Shown: positions 16,452-27,431 of the stretch, one piece after another
Layout: each line of letters begins with the position of its first letter
How positions within the stretch are numbered: the stretch's first letter is position 1
DNA from: Actinoplanes sichuanensis
GTDB lineage: Bacteria > Actinomycetota > Actinomycetes > Mycobacteriales > Micromonosporaceae
Length of the DNA stretch: 64,000 bases
Direction of reading: 5' to 3'
Assembly: GCF_033097365.1 (NCBI RefSeq)
Contig: NZ_AP028461.1
Span: 7,812,001-7,876,000, forward strand
Notes under the pieces: model-generated
What the model saw: only the letters and a program-made list of their open reading frames with translations
What the model was told of the DNA's origin: nothing
Databases searched by the model: none
Made by a program: the position numbers and the translations under genes

Positions 16452-17192
16452 GTGGCGGTAGACACTCCTATTCCCAAGACGACCAAGGCTGCGGGTGCGA
16501 CGGCACGCCCCACGCCGCCGAAGTCGGTCCGGCCCTCGTCGGTCGTACTCAAATTGATCATGGCGGCCAGCGGTGCGCTGCTGGTCTTCTTCCTCTTCGC
16601 GCACGCGGCCGGCAACCTCAAGATCTTCGTGGGCGAGTCGGACTTCAATCACTACGCGGAGTGGCTGCGGGAGCTCGGCACCCCCCTGCTGCCGCACGCC
16701 TGGTTCCTCTGGATCCAGCGCGTCGGTCTGCTGGTCGCGATCGGCCTGCACATCTGGGCGGCGGCCGCGCTGACCATCCGCGCCAAGAAGGCCCGGCCGG
16801 TCAAGTACGCCCACCGGCCGAAGGTGCAGGGCAGCTACGCCGCACGCACCATGCGCTGGGGCGGCGTGATCATCGTGCTGTTCGTGATCTGGCACATCCT
16901 CGACCTGACCCTGGGCAAGGTGAACCCGGCCGGTGGCGACTCCGCCCCGTCCGAGCGGGTGGTCGAGGGCTTCGCCCCCGATCGCTGGTACGTGACCCTC
17001 TTCTACGTCCTCGCGGTCGTGGCCGTCGGTTTCCACCTGCGGCACGGCATCTGGAGCGCGGCCCGCACGATGGGGCAGCAGACGATCAAGGGTGAGCGCC
17101 GGGCCAAGGCGATCGCCCTGACGCTCTCGGTGATCCTGGTCGCGATGTACCTCTCGGTGCCGATCGCGGTCCTGACCGGATTGGTGGGTTGA
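16452..17192 (+). CDS. sdhC: Succinate dehydrogenase/fumarate reductase cytochrome b subunit
   Basis: This 246-residue membrane anchor of the single-polypeptide (type B-like) succinate:quinone oxidoreductase has five hydrophobic helices and helix-embedded histidines for haem b, including [11 protein letters not shown] (about residue 52), [12 protein letters not shown] (about 100), VIWHILDLT (about 155) and [10 protein letters not shown] (about 195). GTG start at 16452. The flavoprotein gene starts 2 nt after its stop, so sdhCAB is one operon. Confidence 0.92.
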   Translation: MAVDTPIPKTTKAAGATARPTPPKSVRPSSVVLKLIMAASGALLVFFLFAHAAGNLKIFVGESDFNHYAEWLRELGTPLLPHAWFLWIQRVGLLVAIGLHIWAAAALTIRAKKARPVKYAHRPKVQGSYAARTMRWGGVIIVLFVIWHILDLTLGKVNPAGGDSAPSERVVEGFAPDRWYVTLFYVLAVVAVGFHLRHGIWSAARTMGQQTIKGERRAKAIALTLSVILVAMYLSVPIAVLTGLVG

Positions 17193-17194
17193 TC

Positions 17195-19143
<1,949 letters not shown>

Positions 19144-19144
<1 letters not shown>

Positions 19145-19887
19145 TGGACATCAAGGTCAGGGTGTGGCGTCAAGCCGGCCCCTCGGCTGCCGGGAAGATG
19201 GTCACCTACGACGTGAAGGGCATCTCCCCCGACGCGTCGTTCCTCGAGATGATCGACGTCCTCAACGAGACGCTGATCCTCGGCGGTGACGACCCGATCG
19301 CGTTCGACCACGACTGCCGTGAGGGCATCTGCGGCGCCTGCAGCATGGTCATCAACGGTGTGGCGCACGGCCCGGAGAAGGCCACCACCACCTGCCAGCT
19401 GCACATGCGGAAGTTCTCCGACGGCGACGTGATCGACGTCGAGCCGTGGCGTGCCGCCGCCTTCCCGGTGATCAAGGACCTGGTCGTCGACCGGTCCGCG
19501 TTCGACAAGATCATCCAGGCCGGTGGCTACATCACCGCGCCGACCGGCACCGCACCCGACGCCCACGCCACCCCGGTGCCCAAGAAGGACGCCGACGCGG
19601 CCTTCGAAGCGGCCACCTGCATCGGCTGCGGCGCCTGCGTGGCGGCCTGCCCGAACGGCTCGTCGATGCTGTTCACCGCCGCGAAGATCGCCCACCTCGG
19701 CCTGATGCCGCAGGGCCAGCCGGAACGCGACAGCCGCGTCATCGACATGCTTCAGGCGCAGGACGACGCCGGCTTCGGCGGCTGCACCAACGCCGGCGAG
19801 TGCACCACGGTCTGCCCCAAGGGCATCCCGCTGAGCCTCATCGGCCGCCTGAACAGCGACTACCGCAAGGCGATCACCACGCGCTGA
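19144..19887 (+). CDS. sdhB: Succinate dehydrogenase/fumarate reductase iron-sulfur subunit
   Basis: This 247-residue electron-transfer subunit has an N-terminal [2Fe-2S] ferredoxin domain with [11 protein letters not shown] near residue 59 and a later CQLH. The C-terminal domain has two cluster motifs, [12 protein letters not shown] near 160 and [15 protein letters not shown] near 215. It completes sdhCAB. Two stable hairpins follow, consistent with transcription ending here. Confidence 0.95.
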
Positions 19888-19946
19888 TCGCGCACGACTC
19901 CAGGTACCGGGCACAACGGCGTGTCCGGTACCCGGCTTCTTCGGAT

Positions 19947-19980
19947 GCCCGGCACGACGATGTGCCGGGCTTCCGCTTTT
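19947..19980 (+). terminator. Rho-independent terminator after sdhB
   Basis: A GCCCGGCAC/GTGCCGGGC stem with a 6-nt loop is followed by TTCCGCTTTT. A second inverted repeat (GGTACCGGGCAC / GTGTCCGGTACC) lies just upstream at about 19913-19934. Confidence 0.75.
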
Positions 19981-20096
19981 CCGGTGGTACGCCGTCGGCC
20001 GCCCCCACCCGCGGACCACCCCTCCCGTGGCGGCCCCGCGCGGTCCGCGGCGCTTCCGGCCGAAACGCGACCGCCGGGCTGAATGCGGTGGTCTCC

Positions 20097-20675
20097 CTAC
20101 CCGCCGACGCCGCGGTGCAGGAACGTGGTGAGGGCCTCGATCGTCTCGTCCTCGCCGGCGGCCGGGCTCGGATCGGCGAACCACGCGGTGACGGCCGCCG
20201 ACAGCGCCGAGGTGAAGAACGCCGCCGCCACCAGCGGACCGCCGGGCGGGCTCAGCCCGGCGAGGTGGCCGGCCAGGTGGTGCAGATCGGGTTCGAGCAT
20301 CTCGCGGCTGCGGCGCGCGAATTCCTCGTCGACCGTCGAGGCCTGCTGGAGCGCGGACATGATCGCGCGGTGCTCGCGATAGAAGTCCCAGTAGACGGCG
20401 ACATGCCAGCGAACCGCCGCCCGGTCACGGAAGTCGTCCAGGTGACCGGCCAGCCCGGCGCTGGCGTCGCCCTCGGCGAGCAGATCGGCCAGCAGCGCCT
20501 CCAGCAGCTTCTCCTTGCTCGGGAAGTGCTTGTAGAAGGAGCCGGTGGCCCGCCCGGCCTCGGCCGTGATGTCGGTGATCTTGGTGTTCAGGTAGCCCAC
20601 TCGGGCGAACACCCGGATCGCGGCCTTCTTCAACTCGACCTCGGTCTGCGCAGCCTGCTGTGCGCGCGTGCCCAT
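20097..20675 (-). CDS. TetR-family repressor
   Basis: This 192-residue TetR regulator has its N-terminal helix-turn-helix in ITDITAEAGRATGSFYKHFPSKEKLLEALL (split here: ITDITAEAGRATGSF and YKHFPSKEKLLEALL), preceded by KKAAIRVFARVGYLNT. The C-terminal ligand domain is unlike any with known effector. I chose the ATG at 20675; two in-frame GTGs lie just upstream. It diverges from an FAD monooxygenase gene over a 41-bp gap holding a palindromic operator candidate, so it probably represses that gene and itself. Confidence 0.87.
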   Translation of the reverse strand: MGTRAQQAAQTEVELKKAAIRVFARVGYLNTKITDITAEAGRATGSFYKHFPSKEKLLEALLADLLAEGDASAGLAGHLDDFRDRAAVRWHVAVYWDFYREHRAIMSALQQASTVDEEFARRSREMLEPDLHHLAGHLAGLSPPGGPLVAAAFFTSALSAAVTAWFADPSPAAGEDETIEALTTFLHRGVGG

Positions 20676-20708
20676 CACCACTTGACGGAGGCTACCAGCG
20701 CCCTTACG

Positions 20709-20724
20709 GTGAATCTATGTTCAC
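20709..20724. promoter_or_regulatory. TetR operator candidate over the monooxygenase start
   Basis: GTGAATCTATGTTCAC is an inverted repeat (GTGAA, 6-nt spacer, TTCAC) that spans the ATG at 20717; another TTCAC occurs at 20735-20739. Its place between the divergent TetR and FAD-monooxygenase genes suggests an operator. Confidence 0.5.
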
Positions 20725-22096
20725 TGAATCTCAATTCACTGTAATCGTCGGGGCCGGGCCGACCGGGCTCACCCTGGCCCGCCAGCTCGACCGGCACGGC
20801 GTGCCGTACCGGATCGTGGAGAAGTCGGCGAAGCCGTTCGACGGCTCGCGCGGCAAGGGCCTGCAACCGCGCACCCTCGAGGTCCTGGACGATCTCGGAC
20901 TGATCGAGCGGTTCCTGGCCGCCGGTGGCGACTATCCGGAGCTGCTGGCCCACCTGCCGAACGGCGGCACCCACCGGTTCCGCCTCGACGAACAGCACGC
21001 ACCGACCCCCTCGGTCCCCTGGCCGAACATGCTGATGCTCCCCCAGTGGCGCACCTCCGAGCTGCTCGCCGACGGCATCCCGGTGGAGTTCGGAGTCGGA
21101 CTCACCGGCTTCACCCCGATCGACGGCGGCGTGCGGGTCACCCTGGACTCCGGCGAAATCGTGGACGCCCGCTGGCTGGTCGGCGCGGACGGCGGCCGCA
21201 GCACCGTCCGCAAGCTGGCCGGCATCGGCTTCGAGGGCGAGACCCACGAACAGGAGCGGTTGTTCATCGCCGACGTCCGGCTCACCGGTCTCGACCGCGA
21301 CCACTGGCACGTCTGGCCGGGCGAGGGACGGGCGTTCCGGCTCGGGCTGTGCCCGCTGCCCGGGGACGGCTGGTTCCAGCTCACCGCGCCACCGTCGGAC
21401 CTCTCACCGGCGGAGCTCGTGGCCGCCGTCGACCCGTCGATCACGGTCACCGAGGTGGGCTGGACGTCCGAGTTCCGGGCCAACATGCGAATGGCCTCCC
21501 GGTTCCGGGACGGGCACGTGTTCCTCGCCGGAGACGCCGCCCATGTGCACTCACCGGCCGGTGGACAGGGACTCAACACCGGCGTTCAGGACGCGTACAA
21601 CCTGGGCTGGAAGATCGCCACCGGCGACTCCGCGGTGCTGGACACCTACCAGGAGGAGCGGCTGCCGGTCGCCGCGTCGGTTCTCGGGATCAGCACCCGC
21701 CTGCACCGGCGGCATGCCGAGGGAGCCGACGACGCGATGCGCCGGGACGACCCGGTACTGCGGCAGTTGTCGCTCCACTATCGGGGCGCCACCCTCTCCG
21801 CGGAGCACCGGCCGCGGCCCGGCGGGGTACGTGCCGGGGACCGGGCGCCCGACGCCCCACTCCGGGACGGGCGGATCTTCGATCGGCTGCGCGGGCCGCA
21901 CGCCACCCTGCTGGCCTTCGACTGGTCCACGCCGCTGCCCGAACTGACCGTTCCGGTCCATCACGTCACCGAGGCGGCGCCGATCTACGGCGTCGACCGG
22001 CCCACACTGCTCCTCGTCCGGCCGGACAACCACGTCGGCTGCGCCACCCACGACGCGGCGGACGTGGTCGCCTATCTGCGGCGGTTCAGGCTCTGA
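20717..22096 (+). CDS. FAD-dependent aromatic-type monooxygenase
   Basis: This 459-residue flavoprotein belongs to the PHBH/UbiH-like class A monooxygenases. It has the Rossmann GxGxxG motif IVGAGPTGLTLARQL (residues 11-25), the DG motif LVGADGGRSTVRK (about 155) and the FAD-binding GDAAHVHSPAGGQGLNTGVQ (about 275). A truncated C-terminal thioredoxin-like region follows. Such enzymes hydroxylate phenols, polyketides or drugs such as rifampicin. The divergent TetR repressor suggests induction by a xenobiotic or a secondary metabolite. Its 3' end overlaps the convergent HTH gene by 25 bp. Confidence 0.88.
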   Translation: MFTESQFTVIVGAGPTGLTLARQLDRHGVPYRIVEKSAKPFDGSRGKGLQPRTLEVLDDLGLIERFLAAGGDYPELLAHLPNGGTHRFRLDEQHAPTPSVPWPNMLMLPQWRTSELLADGIPVEFGVGLTGFTPIDGGVRVTLDSGEIVDARWLVGADGGRSTVRKLAGIGFEGETHEQERLFIADVRLTGLDRDHWHVWPGEGRAFRLGLCPLPGDGWFQLTAPPSDLSPAELVAAVDPSITVTEVGWTSEFRANMRMASRFRDGHVFLAGDAAHVHSPAGGQGLNTGVQDAYNLGWKIATGDSAVLDTYQEERLPVAASVLGISTRLHRRHAEGADDAMRRDDPVLRQLSLHYRGATLSAEHRPRPGGVRAGDRAPDAPLRDGRIFDRLRGPHATLLAFDWSTPLPELTVPVHHVTEAAPIYGVDRPTLLLVRPDNHVGCATHDAADVVAYLRRFRL

Positions 22097-22563
22097 GACT
22101 CGGCGCGGAGGCACTCCACCGAGGCTCTCAGCGGTGTCGGCAGCAGTCGGCCCTCCAGATCGCCGAGAGCCGCGGCCACCAGGTCGTAGAGGGCGCCGGC
22201 CGGGGCGTCGGGTGCGGCCGAGAGGGTCTCCCGGACCAGGGCGGCACGGGTGAAACGGGCGTCCCAGCGGCGGTCGGCACCGATTCGCCGGTACAGGTCG
22301 ACCGCCTGCCTCCGCAGCCGGGTGGCGCCGTCGCCGTACCCCTGATCGAGTTCCTGCCGACCCGGCGACGAATCGCGCTCGGCGGCCCTGGCCAGGTTGC
22401 GCCGGCGCTGCTCGGCGGCCTGCCGGCTACCCAGACCGAGCGCGGCGGCGATGGCCGGCCAGGTCACGCCGGAACGCCGGGCCCGGTCGATCAGCTCCAA
22501 CTCCTCGGCGTCGAGCCGGGCCCGCCGCTCGCGGATCTCCCGCAGCCCGTCCAGCTCCGCCAT
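22072..22563 (-). CDS. Hypothetical protein with a homeodomain-like HTH
   Basis: This 163-residue protein starts MAELDGLREIRERRARL, a charged helix, followed by a probable helix-turn-helix (GVTWPAIAAALGLGSRQAAEQRRR, split: GVTWPAIAAALGLG and SRQAAEQRRR, about residues 30-55). A helical C-terminal domain (AVDLYRRIGADRRWDARF, ALYDLVAAALGDLEGR) follows. I do not recognise a named family beyond the HTH; similar short proteins are common in Micromonosporaceae. The upstream in-frame extension is repetitive (RMRRRP repeats), which supports the ATG at 22563. It overlaps the monooxygenase 3' end. Confidence 0.72.
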   Translation of the reverse strand: MAELDGLREIRERRARLDAEELELIDRARRSGVTWPAIAAALGLGSRQAAEQRRRNLARAAERDSSPGRQELDQGYGDGATRLRRQAVDLYRRIGADRRWDARFTRAALVRETLSAAPDAPAGALYDLVAAALGDLEGRLLPTPLRASVECLRAESQSLNRRR

Positions 22564-22580
22564 CGGTTCCGCCTCCCCCG

Positions 22581-22662
22581 CCGTCCGCCGCATTCTGGGC
22601 CGCCGCCGCATTCTCGGCTTCGGCCTCCGCAGCATTCTCGGCCTCCGCCGCATTCTCGCCGA
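22581..22662. repeat. Short degenerate tandem repeat
   Basis: Several copies of CCGCCGCATTCTCGG-like words (with CTGGG and CAGCATTCTCGG variants) lie just upstream of the HTH gene start, between it and the HNH gene. Confidence 0.75.
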
Positions 22663-22736
22663 CGAAAGGGGCGGCCGGCGAGTCCCCGTGTAAACTCGCC
22701 GGCCGCCCGAATGAGGAAAGTCGATAATCGGAAGGA

Positions 22737-23174
22737 TCAGAGGTGCGCGGCCCAGACCGGCGCGAACGGCGTGATGCGCAGCGGCATCCGGGCCTCGGCC
22801 GGGGTCCGGTCGCCCTTGCGGTTGTTGCAGCGCCCGCACGCCGCGACGGTGTTCAGCCATTCGTTGCGGCCACCCCGCGAGCGCGGCAGCACGTGGTCGA
22901 TGGTCGACGCGGCGTCGCCGCAGTAGGCGCACCTCCGCCCGTCCCGCACCAGCACACCGGCCCGCGACCAGCCCGGACCGCGGCCGCGACGCCACCGAGT
23001 CACCACATAGGACACCAGCCGTACCACGGTCGGCACCGGGTAGACACCCATCCGCGTGTCCGGCTGTGCCTCGTGAACCACGGCGACCTGACGGAACAGC
23101 ATCCGGATCGCGTGCCGGAGGCTGACCCGGTGCAGCGGCCCGCAGTCAGCGTTCAGAACCAGAACCGCACTCAT
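22737..23174 (-). CDS. HNH endonuclease family protein
   Basis: This 145-residue actinobacterial HNH protein has CAYCG and CGRCNNRKGDRTPAEA as Cys pairs of a structural zinc site, and IDHVLPRSRGGRNEW carrying the HNH catalytic His and Asn. N-terminal VLVLNADCGPLHRVSLRHAI is the conserved leader of this widespread chromosomal family. The exact role is unknown; members are stand-alone single-copy genes rather than intron or phage nucleases. The region 23175-23311 holds no recognisable gene. Confidence 0.87.
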   Translation of the reverse strand: MSAVLVLNADCGPLHRVSLRHAIRMLFRQVAVVHEAQPDTRMGVYPVPTVVRLVSYVVTRWRRGRGPGWSRAGVLVRDGRRCAYCGDAASTIDHVLPRSRGGRNEWLNTVAACGRCNNRKGDRTPAEARMPLRITPFAPVWAAHL

Positions 23175-23311
23175 TTCGTCACCCCCCGGAAAATCGTTTG
23201 CGCGATAGCGAAATCACAGTTCAGAGGCGTTCCACCCGCCCCGGATCCGCTGAAGAAAAAATAGGCCCGACATCGATCACCGACAACCGAATAAACGCGC
23301 GGGCGACGGGG

Positions 23312-24064
23312 TCAGCGCAGAGCGCGATGGACCGCCGCGGTCAGCTGAGCCAGGCCGATGACCTGCAGGAGCAGCCAGATCGCCGCGGCGACGGTCAGCG
23401 CCGGAGCCGTCCAGGCCGGGGCGACGAGAGCCGCGATCGGGGCCAGGAGCAGCCCGGTCACAGCCACCGCGACGCGGGTCGGGCGCTCGCCCACGGTCAC
23501 CGTGCCGATCTCGGTCATCCCGGCCGTGGTGGCCCGGGCCCGCAGATATTCGTGCAGCCAGCTGCCCGCACCGGCCGCCACCGCCAGCCAGGCGGGGGCC
23601 CCGGCCAGCCAGAACGCGGTCAGCCAGGCGGCCTCCCCGAGACGGTCGGCGACCGAGTCGTACACGTGCCCGGCCCGAGTCACCCGCCCGGACACCACCG
23701 CCACCGCACCGTCCAGCCCGTCGGCGAAGGCGGCCAGCAGCACCAGCAGCGCGCCGACGGCCAGGCCGGCCGGACCGGCCAGGCCGATCACCACCGGCAC
23801 GGCGAGACAGAGCAGCAGACCGGCGAGGGTCACCGTGAGCGGCGCGATCCGCTGACGACCGAGAAGAGAGCCGATCCGGTACGCGCAGAGCACCCACCCA
23901 CGAACGACGGGCGAGGCGCGTCGCGGATCGAACCCGCCGTGCAGCCCCGACCAGGCCGTCACATAGTCGTCCCAGCTCAGGACGCCGCCGCCCGCGGAAG
24001 GGCGGGAGGAGGCCGCCGAGCGCCCGGTGGAATCCGGTGGTGGCTGTGGGACGGACCGGGGCAC
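23312..24064 (-). CDS. CDP-alcohol phosphatidyltransferase family protein with altered motif
   Basis: This 250-residue membrane protein has about six hydrophobic helices. The family motif D-G-x2-A-R-x8-G-x3-D-x3-D appears at residues 118-140 as DGAVAVVSGRVTRAGHVYDS followed by VAD. The three Asp and both Gly are kept but the Arg is Val (residue 123). Members transfer a phospho-alcohol from CDP-diacylglycerol to another alcohol in phospholipid synthesis. The start is GTG at 24064, 1 nt after the MTHFR stop, so the two are coupled. The altered motif leaves catalytic competence in doubt. Confidence 0.82.
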   Translation of the reverse strand: MPRSVPQPPPDSTGRSAASSRPSAGGGVLSWDDYVTAWSGLHGGFDPRRASPVVRGWVLCAYRIGSLLGRQRIAPLTVTLAGLLLCLAVPVVIGLAGPAGLAVGALLVLLAAFADGLDGAVAVVSGRVTRAGHVYDSVADRLGEAAWLTAFWLAGAPAWLAVAAGAGSWLHEYLRARATTAGMTEIGTVTVGERPTRVAVAVTGLLLAPIAALVAPAWTAPALTVAAAIWLLLQVIGLAQLTAAVHRALR

Positions 24065-24065
24065 G

Positions 24066-24992
24066 TCAGGCGGCGGCTGCGGCGACCTCGGAGGGGGCCA
24101 GGAGCTGCCAGACCTCGCGGGTCGCGGTGGAGCGGTTCAGGGTGATGAAGTGGATGCCCGGCACGCCCTCGTCCAGCAGCCTGGCGCACATCTCGGCGCA
24201 CATCTCGATGCCCAGCGCCCGGACCGCCTCCGGATCGTCGGCAAGACGCTCGAAGCGGGGCAGCAGCGCCGCCGGGAACGGGGCGCCGGAGAGCATCGAG
24301 GCCTTCTCGATCGTGGCCATCTGGGTGACCGGCATCAGGCCGGGCAGGATCGGCGTGTCGCAGCCCTCGGCGGCGACCCGGTCGCGCAGCCGCAGATAGT
24401 CGTCGGCGTCGAAGAACATCTGGGTGATCGCGAAGTCGGCACCGGCCCGGCACTTGCGCACGAAGGCCCGGGTGTCGCTCTCCACGTCGGCCGAGCGGGG
24501 GTGTTTGTAGGGGAACGCCGCCACCCCGACGCTGAAGTCACCCGACTCGCGGATCAGGCGCACCAGGTCCTCGGCGTAGAGCACGCCCTCCGGATGCCGG
24601 ACCCACTCGCCGGTCGGGTCGCCGGGCGGGTCACCGCGGACGGCCAGGATGTTGCTGATGCCGGCGCCGGCCAGCCGGCCGATCACGTTGCGCAGCTCGG
24701 CGACCGAGTGGTCGACCGCGGTGAGGTGCGCCATCGGCAGCAGGGTGGTCTCGGTGGCGACCCGCTCGGTGACGGCGACCGTGGTGTCCCGGGTGGTGCC
24801 GCCGGACCCGTAGGTGATCGACACGAAGCTGGGCCGCAGCGACTCCAGCTCCCGGATCGCCTGCCAGAGCCGCTCCTCGCCGACAGGTGTCTTCGGCGGG
24901 AAGAACTCGAACGAGAACGTCGGCGTCGAGCCCCGGACCAGATCACCGACGGACGGCGTACCGGGTAGCCGGGAGGGAAGTCCGAGAGCCAT
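24066..24992 (-). CDS. metF: 5,10-methylenetetrahydrofolate reductase
   Basis: This 308-residue flavoprotein TIM barrel reduces 5,10-methylene-THF to 5-methyl-THF for methionine synthesis. Family stretches are [17 protein letters not shown] (catalytic Glu near residue 29), [36 protein letters not shown] and [11 protein letters not shown]. The length is normal for bacterial MetF. It is divergent from the polyprenyl synthase gene with an 88-bp gap. No riboswitch-like structure was recognised upstream. Confidence 0.93.
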   Translation of the reverse strand: MALGLPSRLPGTPSVGDLVRGSTPTFSFEFFPPKTPVGEERLWQAIRELESLRPSFVSITYGSGGTTRDTTVAVTERVATETTLLPMAHLTAVDHSVAELRNVIGRLAGAGISNILAVRGDPPGDPTGEWVRHPEGVLYAEDLVRLIRESGDFSVGVAAFPYKHPRSADVESDTRAFVRKCRAGADFAITQMFFDADDYLRLRDRVAAEGCDTPILPGLMPVTQMATIEKASMLSGAPFPAALLPRFERLADDPEAVRALGIEMCAEMCARLLDEGVPGIHFITLNRSTATREVWQLLAPSEVAAAAA

Positions 24993-25080
24993 ACCGGAAC
25001 TCTACCGGCCGCCCCGGCGACACCGGTCGGGTGCTCACCCGCTGAACAGGGGCGGAGGGCACCAGATAGCGTCTGGAAGG

Positions 25081-26151
25081 GTGACGAACTCTCCGCTCGA
25101 GCGGGCCGGCCTGCGGCCCCGTGTCGACAAGGCCCTCGCCGGTTTCCTCGCGACCCAGCGGGCGCATCTGCTGGAGATCGACCCGGCGCTGGCCGAGGTG
25201 GCCGACGCGGTGTCGGCGTTCGTGCTGGGCGGCGGCAAGCGGCTGCGGCCCGCGTTCGCCTACTGGGGGTTCCGGGGTGCCGGCGGCATCGACTCGGACG
25301 AGGCGGTGGCCGCCGTGTCGGCGCTGGAGCTGGTGCAGGCGAGCGCGCTGATCCACGACGACCTGATGGACCGGTCGGACACGCGGCGTGGGGAGCCGTC
25401 GGTGCATCGGCGGTTCGAGCTGCTGCACCGGCGCGCGGGCTGGCGCAGTGACGCGGCCGGGTTCGGCGACTCGGCGGCGGTGCTCCTCGGTGACCTGGCC
25501 CTGGTCTGGTCGGACGACCTGTTGCACACCTCCGGGATGGGCCTGGCCGAGCTGGCCCGGGCGCGGCCGGTGTTCGACCTGATGCGGACCGAGGTGACCG
25601 TCGGGCAGTACCTGGACGTGCTCACCCAGGCGACCGCCGACACGTCGCTGGAGCGGGCCGGCAAGGTGGCCCGGTTCAAGTCGGCGAAGTACACGGTGGA
25701 ACGGCCGCTACTGCTGGGCGCGGCACTGGCCGGGGCGGGCCCGGAGGTCCTCGCGGCGTATTCGGCGTTCGGCCTGCCGCTGGGTGAGGCGTTCCAGATG
25801 CGCGACGACGTGCTCGGGGTGTTCGGCGATCCGGCGCAGACCGGTAAGCCGGCCGGTGACGACCTGCGCGAGGGCAAGCGGACCTACCTGGTGGCGTCGG
25901 CACTGGCGGCGCTCGACGACGCCGGTCGGGTCGAGCTGGACGAGGCGCTGGGTGATCCGGCGCTCGACGACGCGGGCGTGGAGCGGCTCCGGGCGGTCAT
26001 CCGGGCGTCCGCGGCGCTGGACGCCACCGAGGCACGGATCGACGCGCTCAGCCGGGAGGCACTGACGGCTCTCGACGAGGCGCCGATCGAGGAGGAGGCG
26101 CGCGAGGTGCTGCTGGCGCTGGCCGACGCGGCGACCCGCCGCTCGGTCTGA
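25081..26151 (+). CDS. Polyprenyl (geranylgeranyl-type) diphosphate synthase
   Basis: This is a 356-residue trans-prenyltransferase. The first Asp-rich motif is in ALIHDDLMDRSDTRRG (DDxxD, about residue 97), GGGKRLRP precedes it, and the second motif region is FQMRDDVLGVFGDP near 240. It condenses IPP with allylic diphosphates; by position it is the IdsA2 (Rv2173) counterpart. It could supply GGPP for the carotenoid operon 13 kb away, but chain length cannot be read with confidence. GTG start at 25081. Confidence 0.88.
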   Translation: MTNSPLERAGLRPRVDKALAGFLATQRAHLLEIDPALAEVADAVSAFVLGGGKRLRPAFAYWGFRGAGGIDSDEAVAAVSALELVQASALIHDDLMDRSDTRRGEPSVHRRFELLHRRAGWRSDAAGFGDSAAVLLGDLALVWSDDLLHTSGMGLAELARARPVFDLMRTEVTVGQYLDVLTQATADTSLERAGKVARFKSAKYTVERPLLLGAALAGAGPEVLAAYSAFGLPLGEAFQMRDDVLGVFGDPAQTGKPAGDDLREGKRTYLVASALAALDDAGRVELDEALGDPALDDAGVERLRAVIRASAALDATEARIDALSREALTALDEAPIEEEAREVLLALADAATRRSV

Positions 26152-26207
26152 CACCTGCCGGTCGACGCGCCCCCACCCTGGTGGCGTAGATCACATAGAG
26201 GTGCCGG

Positions 26208-26558
26208 TCAGAAGCCCAGTGCCTGGGCGCGCCGTTTCGCCTCGCGGGCGCGATCGCCGCCGAGTGCCAGCGCCGCGTTGCCGCCGAGGCTCTCATCCGG
26301 CTCGTAGAGCCACCCGAGGGCCTCTTCGTCGTTGTACCCGGCGTCATGGAGCAGGGTCAGGACACCGGGCAGGTGCTTGAGCACCGTGGCGTTCGCCACC
26401 AGCTCGGCGGGCACCACCCGGATGCCGTCCCGGCGGACCGCGAGCAGCGACCCCTCGCGGATCAGCTGGTGCACCTTGCTGATCGTCACACCGAGCTTTT
26501 CGGACACATCCGGCAGAGGGATCCAGCCGGCGGGGCCGGAGGTTACGGGTTCGGTCAC
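26208..26558 (-). CDS. Rv2175c-family DNA-binding protein
   Basis: This 116-residue protein has a winged helix-turn-helix (PLPDVSEKLGVTISKVHQLI, about residues 15-34, then REGSLLAVRRDGIRVVPAEL) and a C-terminal domain ending EAKRRAQALGF. It matches Rv2175c, a DNA-binding protein phosphorylated by the kinase PknL in mycobacteria. A PknL-like kinase lies 0.9 kb away here too. An N-terminal Thr (MTEPVTSGP) could be the phosphoacceptor, by analogy only. Confidence 0.9.
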   Translation of the reverse strand: MTEPVTSGPAGWIPLPDVSEKLGVTISKVHQLIREGSLLAVRRDGIRVVPAELVANATVLKHLPGVLTLLHDAGYNDEEALGWLYEPDESLGGNAALALGGDRAREAKRRAQALGF

Positions 26559-26594
26559 CTGTACAGCGTGCCAGACCAGATCGGAGAACTGTTG

Positions 26595-27296
26595 ATGAGC
26601 CTGTGGCGCAACATCCGTGCGGAGATGGCCGGGGCCTGGCGGTCCCTTCGTTACGACCTGGGGCGGCGCCCGGCGGGCCGCGGGCCGGCGGAGCCGGACG
26701 TCACCTCGACCGGGATGAACACGTTCCCGGGATCACTCGTCTTCCTCCCCGCCGAACCGGCCGCGGACGAGGAGCGGCCACCACGGCGATTCGTCGCGGT
26801 TGCCGTCTTCTGTGCGCTGGCGGTGTGCGGAGCGGTCGGCGCCTACCTCGTCGCGACGACCGCGTTCGCCGGACGGATGACCGACCCCCCGGCGGCCGCG
26901 CCGGAGGTCGCCCCGCCGCCACCCAGGCCGCCCACCTTCGAGGCCGCACCCGGACCGCGTCCGGGCGGCCACGCCGGGATGGGCCGCACCCCGCGGCGCC
27001 CGCACGCCGTCTCGCCCACTCCGGCCGCCGTCCTGACGACCACCACCCGGGTCGTCGTGACACCTCCTCCGGCCAGGGAGAACACCCGGCCCGCGACCCC
27101 CGTCACGGAACCACCGGAGTGCGACTGCGACACACCCCCGGTGCCGACGCCGACCGTCCCGGACCCCACCGCGTCGACCTCCGCCTCGCCCAGTGGATCG
27201 ACCGGCCCGGATCCCGACTTTCCGGGCACACCGAGCCCCGCCGGCAGCGCCTGGACCGCTCCCAGTGACAGCCATCACCATCGCCTTCCATGGTGA
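26595..27296 (+). CDS. Single-pass membrane protein with a Pro/Thr-rich outer region
   Basis: This 233-residue frame starts MSLWRNIRAEMAGAWRSLRYDLGRR (first 15 residues shown are amphipathic and basic), with one membrane helix at about residues 68-93 (FVAVAVFCALAVCGAVGAYL). The rest is a Pro/Thr/Ser-rich extracytoplasmic stretch with a CDCD motif and a His-rich end. I know no family for it. It lies between the Rv2175c gene (divergent, 36 bp) and pknL, in the slot where mycobacteria have the mannosyltransferase gene mptA, but it is not related to that enzyme. It may act in the envelope with the kinase; that is speculation. Confidence 0.65.
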   Translation: MSLWRNIRAEMAGAWRSLRYDLGRRPAGRGPAEPDVTSTGMNTFPGSLVFLPAEPAADEERPPRRFVAVAVFCALAVCGAVGAYLVATTAFAGRMTDPPAAAPEVAPPPPRPPTFEAAPGPRPGGHAGMGRTPRRPHAVSPTPAAVLTTTTRVVVTPPPARENTRPATPVTEPPECDCDTPPVPTPTVPDPTASTSASPSGSTGPDPDFPGTPSPAGSAWTAPSDSHHHRLPW

Positions 27297-27297
27297 T
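27274..27297. other. Hairpin at the end of the membrane-protein gene
   Basis: ATCACCAT and ATGGTGAT form an 8-bp stem around an 8-nt loop, overlapping the stop codon region and followed by AAATCCC. It could attenuate transcription before pknL; the T-run is poor. Confidence 0.4.
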
Positions 27298-27431
27298 AAA
27301 TCCCTAATTTCGTCTGATGTGAAGGGCTTCCACATCAATCAGCCCAGGTCATCGGCGCTTGGGTACCCGTTTGGACTCAGCTGTGACATCCTGGGCCACC
27401 CCCACTGGAAAGACACATACACTTCACGCCG

